From Chrysogorgia sp. JL179-B06 (Eukaryota; Cnidaria; Anthozoa; Scleralcyonacea; Chrysogorgiidae): a DNA stretch of 64,000 nt. The stretch covers positions 169,001 to 233,000 of the forward strand of contig JAYKKM010000055.1 in the NCBI GenBank assembly GCA_035772405.1, read 5' to 3'. Every line of letters starts with the position of its first letter. Position 1 is the stretch's first letter. The translations under genes and the position numbers were made by a program. This document shows, piece after piece, positions 46,820 through 58,000 of this stretch. The notes beneath the pieces are model-generated. The model ran no database searches and was not told the origin of the DNA. It saw only the letters and a list, made by a program, of their open reading frames with translations.

Positions 46820-48940
46820 GACCATATCCGGCTATACACACGAATATCCTGTACAATACTTTTATATCACTCATTTGCTTTTACAAATATATTTTTTGTG
46901 AATCGGCTTTCAGTTATATTATCAAATACTAAGGTTGATAAAGATTCCTAGCACCAGAGATTGATATTAATGTTTCTGTATAGACGACCTTCAACGAACA
47001 GTTTTATCGAAACATCATATACATGCAATGCGTTTAAATGATGCAATGATTTGTATAAGAACCGTTGGAATATTCCTTGGCAACGAAGTCCTCGAGAGTT
47101 CAAAGTAATATATTAAACACGAGGAGGAGTGATCCAAACACCAATAAGTGTGTTGAAAAAACGAGACAGAGAGCCTTTACAAGTTAACGCATTTGGTTTA
47201 CACTAGTCTTACGAGTGTTTGATATAGCTGGTCAAATAAACCCATATTTTAACAGATTACATTTAGAAGAAAGTTGGGTTAATTTATTAAAGTTCTTCGG
47301 CTCACATATCCAAACCACAGTTTCGGTACTATAAGTTTGAGATTTACAATTTACAATATATAATGTCTGAAGAATTATTCAGAAAAGCTTTCTCAGATAA
47401 TCTTGTTTATCTGATAAACTTGTTTATTGTTTGTCTTCACCTTCCATATCATAATTTTCCCAACCATGTATTTGTGGTGTTTATAAAATGAACTTTCATG
47501 CATTACCAATGCGATATAACAATATTATCATATTGTTCCAATTAGCCGAGTTTGCATAATAATTAATGATGAGGTTTCAGCTATTTTTATTTCGAACAAT
47601 GATTTTGTAGTTGAAGAAACTTTCGTATGTCGAGAGCTAAGATAGGCTCAGGGGAAGGTGGGGTTATGGTCTTTCACGGGCCTCTAAATACCCCAAAAGC
47701 TTCATTCTATGTTTAGGATTTCCACATCGTTTCGGGCCCCTTATGTTGCAAAAGATTTGAGGTAACTTTGGTCGCGCCAAAGTTATCTGAAAAACGAGAT
47801 GACTGTAGGAAACTCGACGGCCATCCAACGACAACGTCATCAGATAATCCACAATCTTGCCTGACTGTCGCCTCTCATGCATGTTGCCAAGGAATTCACA
47901 TACATCGAAAGAGTGATAAATTCTACATATTATTATCTTCCTTTAGTGATTTTAAATTTCTAATCTCTCTTTAGCTATATGTGTGCGATCTGGTGAGTGG
48001 ACACGGTCATTGAATCGTTTTGAATGCTACTCTAAGATAATGGATAAACCTAAGTTCATATTCTTGGCAGTTTATCTTGGTTTAAAATTCAATTTATTTT
48101 GATTTTATTTATTGGCGTCCGCGTCATAATTTTGTAAAGCCGATTTTCCACTAGGCCAAATTTTCCGCGCGGAGCGGCGACATTTTTAGTTTGTCTTGTG
48201 AACTCTCAGGCGGAACTACTGTAATGATATGATACGAAGAAAAATGTCGCTTCTTAGATCACGAGTCTACCAAGTAATAGTGATATAGAATTAGTTGAGA
48301 AAATTAATTACATTTATATTTCTTTGGTACGCATGCTTCTTGAAATAGACACTTGCTTCAATGTCATTTACTGTTATCTTTCACAACTAACATTTCATGC
48401 CGTTATTCGCCAGTTGAAGCAAAGGAACACAACACATTTAACCGTTTAGATGTACTTAATTTTAATGGGAGGTTTGCTAAATAATCCGAAATATACCAAT
48501 AATATATCTCCATTCTAGTTAGATATGCATATATATGAAGTGGTCGCTTCCGAGGAAGGAAATTCAATAACATTATTAAGTCGATGATATTATATCAAGT
48601 CTGAGTTACGAAAACAAAGATCGTGTTGATGAATCAAAAATCAAAAAGGAGAGAATCAAAAGCGCCCATCTTTTTAATGTGTAGACCTCCACCAACATAT
48701 TATATAACTTTAGTATAAATACACAGGTAGTACAGGAGATAGAAAATCGCACACGCTGATTGATATGCAATTAAGCCACTTTGGATTATTTCCCGATAAT
48801 CACCTACAGATTACAGCGTTAGTTATAGGCTGTTGTAAATTGCTGCCAGCTGATTTGTCAGTACGTGTGACAATCAGTGTGCGAGAAAATAACCAATTTT
48901 AAAGAAAATGCTATTCCATGATAGATCACATGTGTATATT
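46820..48940. other. Intergenic, nothing recognised
   Basis: About 2.1 kb of AT-rich sequence without coding, RNA or transposon signals that I could support. Confidence 0.4.
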
Positions 48941-48946
48941 TATACT

Positions 48947-49065
48947 AAAACAATTATTCACCTCAGTGTCGGTGAATATATACTGTAGCGTGGATATTTA
49001 CTTCGCCGCTTCGGGACTGATAATCATCCACCGCTATTCACCGACACTGAAGTGAATAATTGTTA
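48947..49065. mobile_element. Palindromic MITE with AACAATTATTCAC termini
   Basis: Arms aacaattattcacctcagtg and cactgaagtgaataattgtt, continuing gtcggtgaata / tattcaccgac. Confidence 0.7.
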
Positions 49066-49438
49066 AATAATATGCCAGAGAATGAAAATGACAGAGAAAA
49101 TATTTTGTATATTGGAAATCATTCCGTTTATACATCAATTTGTGTACTCAACTAATTTAGTTTAATTAAACCCTGTTTCAGGTATATGTATCGATCAAGC
49201 CTATTCAAATCTTAACGGTCGTTTACTCAAAGTAATTAAGGCTTGTACTTTGTTAATCAGTTGGTTATACATACCTCCTTAGTGACTTAATATACACATT
49301 TGATTGCTGGGCTTTTGATGAAATAATTGAGAAAATATAGTGATGTTATTTATATTGATATTTTCTTAACATTCGTGACCAGCTGAAATATGTCAACACA
49401 GAACATAAAGAACTGATGAACGTATGAAGACTACAGTA

Positions 49439-49570
49439 AAAAGTAGAGTGCTGCGTAGACAGTGTTTTGGATATATATAGCAAAGTGCATAAAAGGTGGT
49501 AAACTGCCAAGATTTTTAGTGACGAAATACTGACGTTTCGAGCGGAGCCCTTTATCAGAGTAACACCAAA
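49439..49570 (-). mobile_element. Solo Penelope end with decayed hammerhead motif
   Basis: Reads agtagagtgctgcgtagaca and gtttcgagcggagccc, closely matching the 3' end of the 21134-24754 pair. The core reads CTGATAA instead of CTGATGA on the minus strand, so an invariant G is lost and cleavage is not expected. Confidence 0.8.
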
Positions 49571-49574
49571 ATAA

Positions 49575-50570
49575 TAACATATTAAGTTTTCGTACAGAAA
49601 TCGATCTCTTCTTCACCTCTTATAGAGAAACCTTGAGTTAATATAATGAAACAATTTGTAAAGCAATTTGTGGGGACATTCCTTAAAGTATAGTCGCTTT
49701 CGCTTTTCGAGAGAAAAATCGTTGGCAATAAACCAATCATGAACGACATGCGCTGCAACTGTGTATAATATATGACGTGTAATTGGCTCTAATAGCCAGA
49801 AACCTTGAAACGGATCGGAGATTCAAGGTTAACGAGATATACTGTATTCATCAGCGTTCATGTCGGAAGTTGCGAGCTGTGCCGAAAACCTTTCTATAAC
49901 TCATACAATTAAGCTGTTCGGTTATATGCAATATAGTAACACACATGTGTAAATAAAGACCATCAATGTATTATCACAAGACTCTACTTTAGTAGCACGA
50001 ATAACAGCTTGAAATTGAGATTGGATATAAAAGATAATCTCAACTTCGAGCCAAATTGTTTCATATATGGGCATAAAATGTATTGAAAATGTAATGTAAC
50101 AAGTATATATAGTCAACATTTGGAAATTATAATTCAACAAAGAAAATCTTTTTGACTGAAACATTTTTACCTCATCTGCATGCATGTCCCTTCTACAAGT
50201 TATCGCATATAAAAGTAGTGTGCATGCGATTGGCATTGTTAAAATACAAAGAAAATATTCTAAAAGGTTGCGCACAGCCGAAATAGGGAATAACCAAAGA
50301 GTATAGTCATCCCATCCTCTTGTAGTCTAACTTTCGAGTGAAGGAGTCTGAAAGTAAAAAGGCTTTTTTATAAGTACCGTAGGTATATATCCTCGTTGGA
50401 CACCAATTTGCTTCCGTTATTTTTGAACATCAAATGATTTCACATGCATTGCTAAAAAATATTAAATGTTTTTTCCCGAAATGGTAATTTTTTTCAACAG
50501 GCTTTGTTTGGTATGACGGTTACAGAAGTGGAAATCAAGGGCCTTGGCGCCGCAATTGAACCATAATATT
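49575..50570. other. Intergenic, nothing recognised
   Basis: No gene or repeat supported. Confidence 0.4.
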
Positions 50571-50572
50571 AA

Positions 50573-51691
50573 AGTGCCTATGTGAAGTTCAGAGAATTTG
50601 GATATTTCGAATATTTGAGTTATTCTAAGAAAATTTGTAATATATCTTGTCAGAAGAAAATCTCATCTTCATGGACTTTTTCGCTCTCGAAGTTGGCTAT
50701 TTTGCCCTTATTATTATATATAACTAATAAATGTATTTTGTTTCGTGTCTGCGACTCTACAGACTGTCATGTATTCGTTTTAATTTGTTTAAATTTTGGC
50801 CCTTCTTGACAAGATCGCTGTTCAATGAATCCACACAGCCATCACTAATTTCCCGGCAGCACTGGCACGTTGTTTCATTCTGAAAATCAATTTTACAATT
50901 GCCACACCTATGTCTCTGAAGGACAAACAATTGAAAAAATTAAAACGAATACGTACATGCACTACCCAATACTATTGAATACAGTTAAGTAGTAATTCGA
51001 ATTTGTCTGTAGTGGCAGAGACACGAAACAAAATGCATGTTATTGTTATATATAATATTAATAATATAAGAACACTTACCAACATTTGCACAGCGACGCG
51101 TCTATTCAAGCGGGATCTCAGCAACTGTAATTTACTCTGCTCGAGACATATTTGCTCGTTGTAATTCGCGATCCAGTCTGCATCGGCGACAGGTTCGCCT
51201 TCGTATGGTATCTACTGTTCTATCTTGTGTTGCGGAGGGTTTTGTTGACAATTAAATACGTCGTCTTCGACTTCCATCATATATCCGGCTATAAAATTAG
51301 TTTCTGAGTCATCCTTGCTGTCATTTAACTCGGAAAAGCTCGATCACATTGCTCCCGTAAAAATGTAAATCAAAATGCAAAAAATTTCGCGGAAAGAGAG
51401 TTTTGAGCACTATTTCAGCACACGAATCTTATAGTTCTACAGTTGTTCTGCTTTGAGGGGTTCTCCATATGATGTCACTTCCGGCGCCAAACGCCATTCT
51501 CTCAACACTAGTCACCAATATTTTCCATCTCACGGTTAAGGCCAAAAAAGGGCAAAATAGCCAAATTCGAGAGCGAAAAAGTCAATGAAGATTAGATTTT
51601 CGTCTGACAAGATATATTACAATTGTTCTTAGAATAACCCAAATATTCGAAATATGCAAATTCCCTGACCTTCATGAGATAAGCACTTTAA
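50573..51691. mobile_element. Foldback element, AGTGCCTAT family, carrying a gene fragment
   Basis: Outer arms 50573-50712 and 51550-51691 pair (gactttttcgctctcgaa versus ttcgagagcgaaaaagtc). Ends TTAAAGTGCCTA and TAAGCACTTTAA. A second, inner inverted repeat (50700-50795 against 50940-51065) is nested inside. Between the arms lies a P2X7-tail-like coding fragment. Confidence 0.8.
50757..51343 (-). pseudogene. P2X7 intracellular-tail-like gene fragment (two exons)
   Basis: Exon 1 (51343-51080) reads SSFSELNDSKDDSETNF, then MEVEDDVFNCQQ, an in-frame stop, then PYEGEPVADADWIANYNEQI and LRSRLNRRVAVQML up to a gtaagt donor. Exon 2 (50915-50757), after a ccttcag acceptor, reads RHRCGNCKIDFQNETTCQCC then REISDGCVDSLNSDLV. 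The CxxC and CxCCRE spacing resembles the cysteine-rich zinc-binding ballast of P2X7 C-terminal domains, which in invertebrates also occurs as stand-alone genes. The internal stop and confinement between foldback arms suggest a captured, decaying copy. Confidence 0.5.
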
Positions 51692-51840
51692 CGATAACAA
51701 CATTTTAACGGTTTTAATGTCTCGACGAACTCTTATATTCGAATGCTGCATTTATAACCGTCGACAATTTTTAACGGTCAAAACCGGATAAACTCTCAAG
51801 CAATCGTAAATATTCATGAATTAATGAAGATATGGAACAG

Positions 51841-51880
51841 CATAAAAGATCAAATATTCAAACTGTTATTCATTCAGTTG
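51841..51880 (+). promoter_or_regulatory. Candidate core promoter of gene 2
   Basis: A TATA-like cataaaag (51841-51848) lies about 30 bases before an initiator-like ttcagttg (51873-51880), which is about 80 bases before the start codon. Spacing fits; nothing else supports it. Confidence 0.3.
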
Positions 51881-51955
51881 CCTGACTTCAAGAAAGAAAG
51901 TTCTCATTTGAAGAAATAAAGTTTTGTTTGTACTTGGCTAATTGGAAAATTCACA

Positions 51956-52034
51956 ATGTCTATTAATGTTGGTCTGTTCCTGGTCGTCCTTACTTTCTTT
52001 TCAGTGCAAAGTCTTGCTAAACCAAGCAATGAAG
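51956..52034 (+). CDS. Gene 2 exon 1 (signal peptide)
   Basis: MSINVGLFLVVLTFFSVQSL then AKPSNE. Start chosen because it opens a classic signal peptide; an ATG at 51942 lies in another frame. Donor gttggt, phase 1. Confidence 0.8.
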
Positions 52035-55000
52035 GTTGGTAATACAATTATCTGCTATATGTCGATTAAACGTTTGAAAGATTCGAGCACAATTCCAGTT
52101 TGTAGACCTAATAGAAGAAAGCGGTGAATATGTTTTTCAATCAGGATTGTTCGTCGCTTATAAGCGTCGCTTATAAGCGTAAAGAAGAATGACACGAAAG
52201 AAAAACATTGAATATTTCTCATTGCAGGATTCGATTGGTTTTCTGACAATGCAGGAAGACCAGGAAGACCAGGAAGACCATCTACGGCATCCTCTGGAGG
52301 AAATTGTAAGAAAGTACTTGTTCTATATGATCGCATTTTTAGAGTTTTAGGTTGTATCTTTTAAAAATATATATTTTTGGCAAACGTTTTGTGACGGTAA
52401 AAAATATGTGTTTTGCATGTAGTTGGTCTGTCTACTTCATTCATGATGTCATATAGTAACTATAGGAATTACTGCATGATCGAATACATACATACATGAT
52501 CGAAATGTTACAGTTATATAAAATTGTTGCAATTATAAAATTGTTACAGTTATAAGATTGTTGCAGTTGTAAAATTGTTCCAGTTATAAAATTGTTGCAG
52601 TTATGAAATTGTTTGAAGATACAAAATAGTTACAGTTGTGAAATAGTTGCAGTTATAAAATTATTGCAGTTATGAAAAATTGTTAAAAAATTGTTGCAGT
52701 TATGAAATTTTCATTATAGCTACATTAATTATACGGCTTTTATACACTTCAAAAAAATACACACATGCACGTTTCATTGTCATTTATAAAATTATAGAGC
52801 AACCTGACAAATAAGGATTTATTATGAAGGAAAATTTCGAGTGTTGGAATATTTTAAGACCAAACGTTGCCAAGAGCCTAGTCGCGAGTTCTGTATATAG
52901 TGGTGGTAATGCTGGGAGAAGATTTGGGTATATTACAAGTAATATAGGAATGCCTAATATTACTTGTAATATAGACAAATAAATGGCCGTGCGACTACAA
53001 ATTTAGTAGAAACCGGAAACTTATAATTTCTAAACGTTCTCTTAATGTTATATTTTAATACAGAATATACTTTTCAATACTTTTTTTAGCTGAATGTACA
53101 AAAGATCTCCTGTTGGTGGTTGATATGTCGTATAGCATTGGAAAATCATCCTTTATTCACGATGTTAAGCCATTTCTAAAAAGCCTCGTTAAAGATACAA
53201 CGTTAAATGTTGGTCGTGATGGTACACAAGTTGCTTTGACAATTTTCAGTCAAAAGGATAGAACCAAAATTTTATTGAACTTTGGAGACATATACGACAA
53301 AAATGAACTGGCAGCATATATCGATAGCTTAAAATGGAATGAAGTCAGTGGTGACACCACAAGAACAGATCTGGCATTAGAGATAGCCAATGATAAGGTA
53401 CGTTAATAATAATAATAATGTTTACTATTTATATAGCGCAAATTAGCATGTGTATATGATCAGATGCGCTTTACAACGTCGACAATTTATTCTATTACAT
53501 TCAGTACCCAGTACCCCAATCAACTAACCTTAGTTATTTATTTTTACAGAGTTTTATCATCATTAGTTTCCCTAACTTATTTATCTTAACCCGCCCTGTC
53601 AACTTCCCTTACGTTATTAAGAAATATCCGTGCTTCGAGGGTTTTCCTCCGGGGTCTCCGTTTTTCCTCCCTCAGTAAAATCAACACTTAGATCTTAGCT
53701 GTGCTTCGCGGTTTAGACATGGGGTCGTATGGTAGCAGCCTGCGGCGCCTTTGACATACCTTCGACTCGGCCACGTTCGAGCTAAACAATTTGTAAAGAC
53801 ACACGTCTGTTGTGCCTGTTAATAAGACCATTACCATTATATTATTGAATTATAACAGAGAATTATAACGAATTATATAAATTGTAAATAAAAACAAGAA
53901 GCCCCGCAAAGTACCAAGGGAGCACGGGTGGGGTGTGCTGTAAGGGCGAGTAAAGCCCTCTCGAATGGGGTGAGTACATAGATGGTTGACCATCTGGTAA
54001 CGCCTTTTGAGTGATAATTCCCCAATATTCGTTGGGGAGAAAAACGGCAGAAAGATGGCCGATTAATTTTTAAGTACATAACAGGTTTTTATGAAGGATA
54101 TGCATGTTCTCATAATATAATAGACACGTACATGTATATGTTGTGAATTTAGACTCGGTAATTCCAAATCTGTATAACTAAAAAAATTAATTTCTACGGC
54201 CTTTTGCAAATTGTGATCAACAAATTAATACATTGCGTGCGAGGTCTGGGGTAGGCCTCTACAGATTGTGCTCGGCAACTTTTGAGCAACTTTTGAAGAT
54301 TTGAGCAACTTTTCTGGTTTCGAGCAACCTGGAGCAACTTTTGCTTTTTTGAGCAACAGTAAGCAACTTTTAGGCTTTTACACATTCCACACTGCTAATT
54401 CCTCACAAATTATTGAATAAAATCTCGACCATAAACATATTTGATTGCAGTAATGACTTATTTAGATCTCTGGATCAACAAAATAATCGAAAAGAGCATG
54501 CAGGCTTTGTTTATGCGCCCGTGAGCCATGCGTGAGGTTTTCAGCGGTTATTCATAAATGATCTCGCAACTCAGTGTACAATTCCATACTGTAATACAGT
54601 GCGTGCTTTCAAGGTTGCCAGGCTCTGTTGTCCAGAGCAGGTACAACATTTGAAACCAACCGCTGATTGTTTGGAAGAATTTCGAAATTTTCCATTTCTG
54701 GATAATGACGAAATAATTGCAAGTTTAGGTCAAGAGTTGCCTGAGTATCTTGCTGCTACGGATGGTGTATCTATGGGTAGTGAAGATGAGAAGTTGGCAT
54801 GGTGTGCAGCCCATAGTAAGACTCTACCGAATTGGTCAGCTTTGGTTAAGAAACTATTGCTCTTGCAACCAAGTTCAGCTTCTGCCGAAAGAGTCTTTAG
54901 TCTATTGAATAATGGATTCAACACCCAGCAAGATTCCTCACTTACGGACTATCTTGAATCCTCAGTGATGCTTCGATACAACAACGCTAAAAGAAATTGA

Positions 55001-58000
55001 TCAGCGCAAATGCATTTAAGTTGCTAGAGACTTTGAACTTACAGTTTTAATCTGATAGATTAGCAGTATATGCTAGTTCTAAATCTTGTCTTGAAATTGT
55101 TTTGTTGTTTACTTAGTACAATAAATTGTACCTGCTCCGTTTTTAGTATGTTTTTTGTATGAATATCCATGAAATATTCTAGCAATTAATAGCAACTTTT
55201 TCATATTTAAGAGCAACTTTTCCAATTTTCTGGCAACTTTTAAGCAACTTTTTAGCAGTTTTTGGAGCAACTTTTCTGAAATTTACTAGCACAATCTGTA
55301 GAGGCCTAGTCTGGGGACCATGGATGGGGAAACTCCCGCAGCGGGTGTGATGAAACTCTTGGAAGGTAGAAAAACGAGCGAGGGGATTATTGCGGATTCG
55401 TATTTCTAGTTATTAGTTGATCTCTCCCGTGCTTAGAGGGTTTCCTCCTACAGTAAAATCAACACTTATATCTTAGCTGTGTTCTGTGGTCACACATTGG
55501 TCGTATGGTCTGTGGCGCCTTTGATATACCTTCGACACGGCCACCTTCGAGCTAAACATTTGTTAAGTCACACGTCTATTGTGTACTTATAGTATACTAG
55601 GAATATCAAAGTAAAACAACTGATCAAGAAATCTGTGTAAGTTGGTGAACAAATTAAAAACCTTATCATATCAGCAAACGTATATAAAAAGTGAATATTG
55701 ACAACTATTTTTTGCAAAAATAGATTTTTCCAAAACAAAGTCCAGAAAATAATAGACCGGAAATTGATGATGTTGTCATCGTGATAACGGATGGCGAACC
55801 ACGCGGAAAATGGACCGCAAAGGAGGATGCCATAAGAAATGCTGGATTTCTGAAAAAAAAGGATGTTCTTGTTATTGCTGCTGGCGTTGGACCTTCCAGA
55901 AAGAAATTTTTAAACGTATTGGAGGAAATTGCAACCTCGCTTGAATATACGGTTGAAGCCGACTTCAAAGACATGAATAATATTCTTGGGAGACTGGTGG
56001 CAAGTTCGTGCACTAAACCAGGTACGTTCTTCCTATTGGATGAAGTAAGTTAAAGTTTCTGATACACTGTGTGCCGTTGTAAGACAATAGCAATGCGTTC
56101 TATCTCATAATTGTTCATTTTGTTTCATTTTCTACAAAAGGGTGTTCGGATGTATTTAGATTTGAAGACCTTCTATTCGTTGCTAAGGAAGCTTAGAATT
56201 AACAAATTTGCCATAGAATTTCACAGATTTAAGAATCCATCAAGACTGTCTGTATGTGTATATGTGGGAAAAATTCTTCGGTTGGTAATGTCATATTATT
56301 ATGACGTTAAGCAAGTAAAATTTAGCGAAGATTTTATTCGTGTACTAATTTGATCATTGTAAAGGTGCCAATCCTGCATTTCTTTAGTGAATTTAGACCT
56401 TCAGTATTTATTAAGAGTAAATATAAATGGTCTGCAACTCTGCCCGTTCCCTGTATAATTGTATTCAGCAGAAGTAACGACGGTCACAAACTGTTGAAGG
56501 ATATTTTTGAAAAATATAAAAATCATGCACATCCACGAGTTAGCCACAGACTGCCTTTGATTTAATTTATCAACAAATCCATTCGTTCTTTTTGTAGAAA
56601 GTAATTTAGGTTTACATGACAAATGTAGCATAATGATAAAAATGATGAAAAATGTGACGTCATCAGACGACAAATACGTCACCAGACGAACGAAGTTTGC
56701 CTACATATTCCACAAATAAAATATCTTGGTTACAACTTGAATTCATTGTGCACTCACGAAGTACATTGGGCCGCGTTAGATGACCTGTCCTAAGCAACCG
56801 GTTGGTTAGCTTAACCGAATACGTCCGAACACCCTTCAGGTGGCTCGATGTACTGATTGTGTGTAAAAATATTAATGTTGTTAATATATATTAATCTATA
56901 ATGTTGATCTTCGTCCTATTTTAAACAACGAATAACATAGATCGGAAAGAAATTAAAACAAAGACTCCGCTACTCATCGAATACCTTGCAGAATAAGTGC
57001 CGACCTCCTGTTAAACACCAATGATTTTCGAATTATTCAGATCAGTTACCGATTTATTTAGATCAGGCAAATATATTGCTCATTACATGTTTCAAATCTA
57101 AACTATTATTTTTAAGGTGAATGTACCTGCGAATCGCCCCAACCGCCAACAAATTACGTCAAGCCTGGTGATTCAACAGCAGAGGTTAGTTGGCTGAAAC
57201 CTCGCTATGAATGTTGGAGTGGCCGTGCGGCAGAAGAAGAAAACGTAATTGTTGATCCACCTCTGACCCCACCTCATCGATTTTCAGTTGGAAAATACAA
57301 CATTACCTATTCATTTAAACTTAAAGGTGGTGTGGACGTTGTGTGTCGTGTGAATTTAGAAGTGAAAGGTGAGTTATTCAAAACAGTAATAGTAATAGTA
57401 ATAATTTATTTAACGTCCAAAGCGTAGGGAGTGGTCACCCAATCTCCCAAACTCATAATACAAATTTAGCTCATGTTAAAATTGCCCATAATCTATTAAG
57501 ACAGATACATGCAGGATAGCGTCAAACACGTCAGCAGCTGTGTTTTTCTTTTTTCATGCCCCAACAGCTTTTATAAACCTTTGGGGTTGTTTTTGATTGT
57601 ATAAAACAAATAGATTCAATTTTTTGTTGTCTGTTCAGTTATAGATACACAGAGGACGTCAGAACGTGGTAAGAACATCAGTGACCCACTCGACTCCGTC
57701 TCGTGGGCCACTTTTTGTTCTTACCTCGTTCTGACGTCATCTGTGTATCTATAACTGAACAGACAACGGCAAAATAGAATCTATTTGTTAAATAGCATTA
57801 AGGTTAAAATATATACAGCATTAAAGTCAGAATAATTACAAGCTAATTACGATATACATAAACAAAATTACGAGCAGCTATTACACATACAAGCCGCTCT
57901 CGATAAAACAGTATTATGAAGTTTCTTTTTAAAAATCATTAGACTTTCTTATATGTAATCGGCAATTAAAAAAAAGACTTTCTTAATAGGCAATTGGTAA

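Noticed and set aside
50582..50809. 75-residue plus-strand ORF in the foldback arm
   Set aside because: It is arm sequence plus antisense of the P2X7-like fragment.
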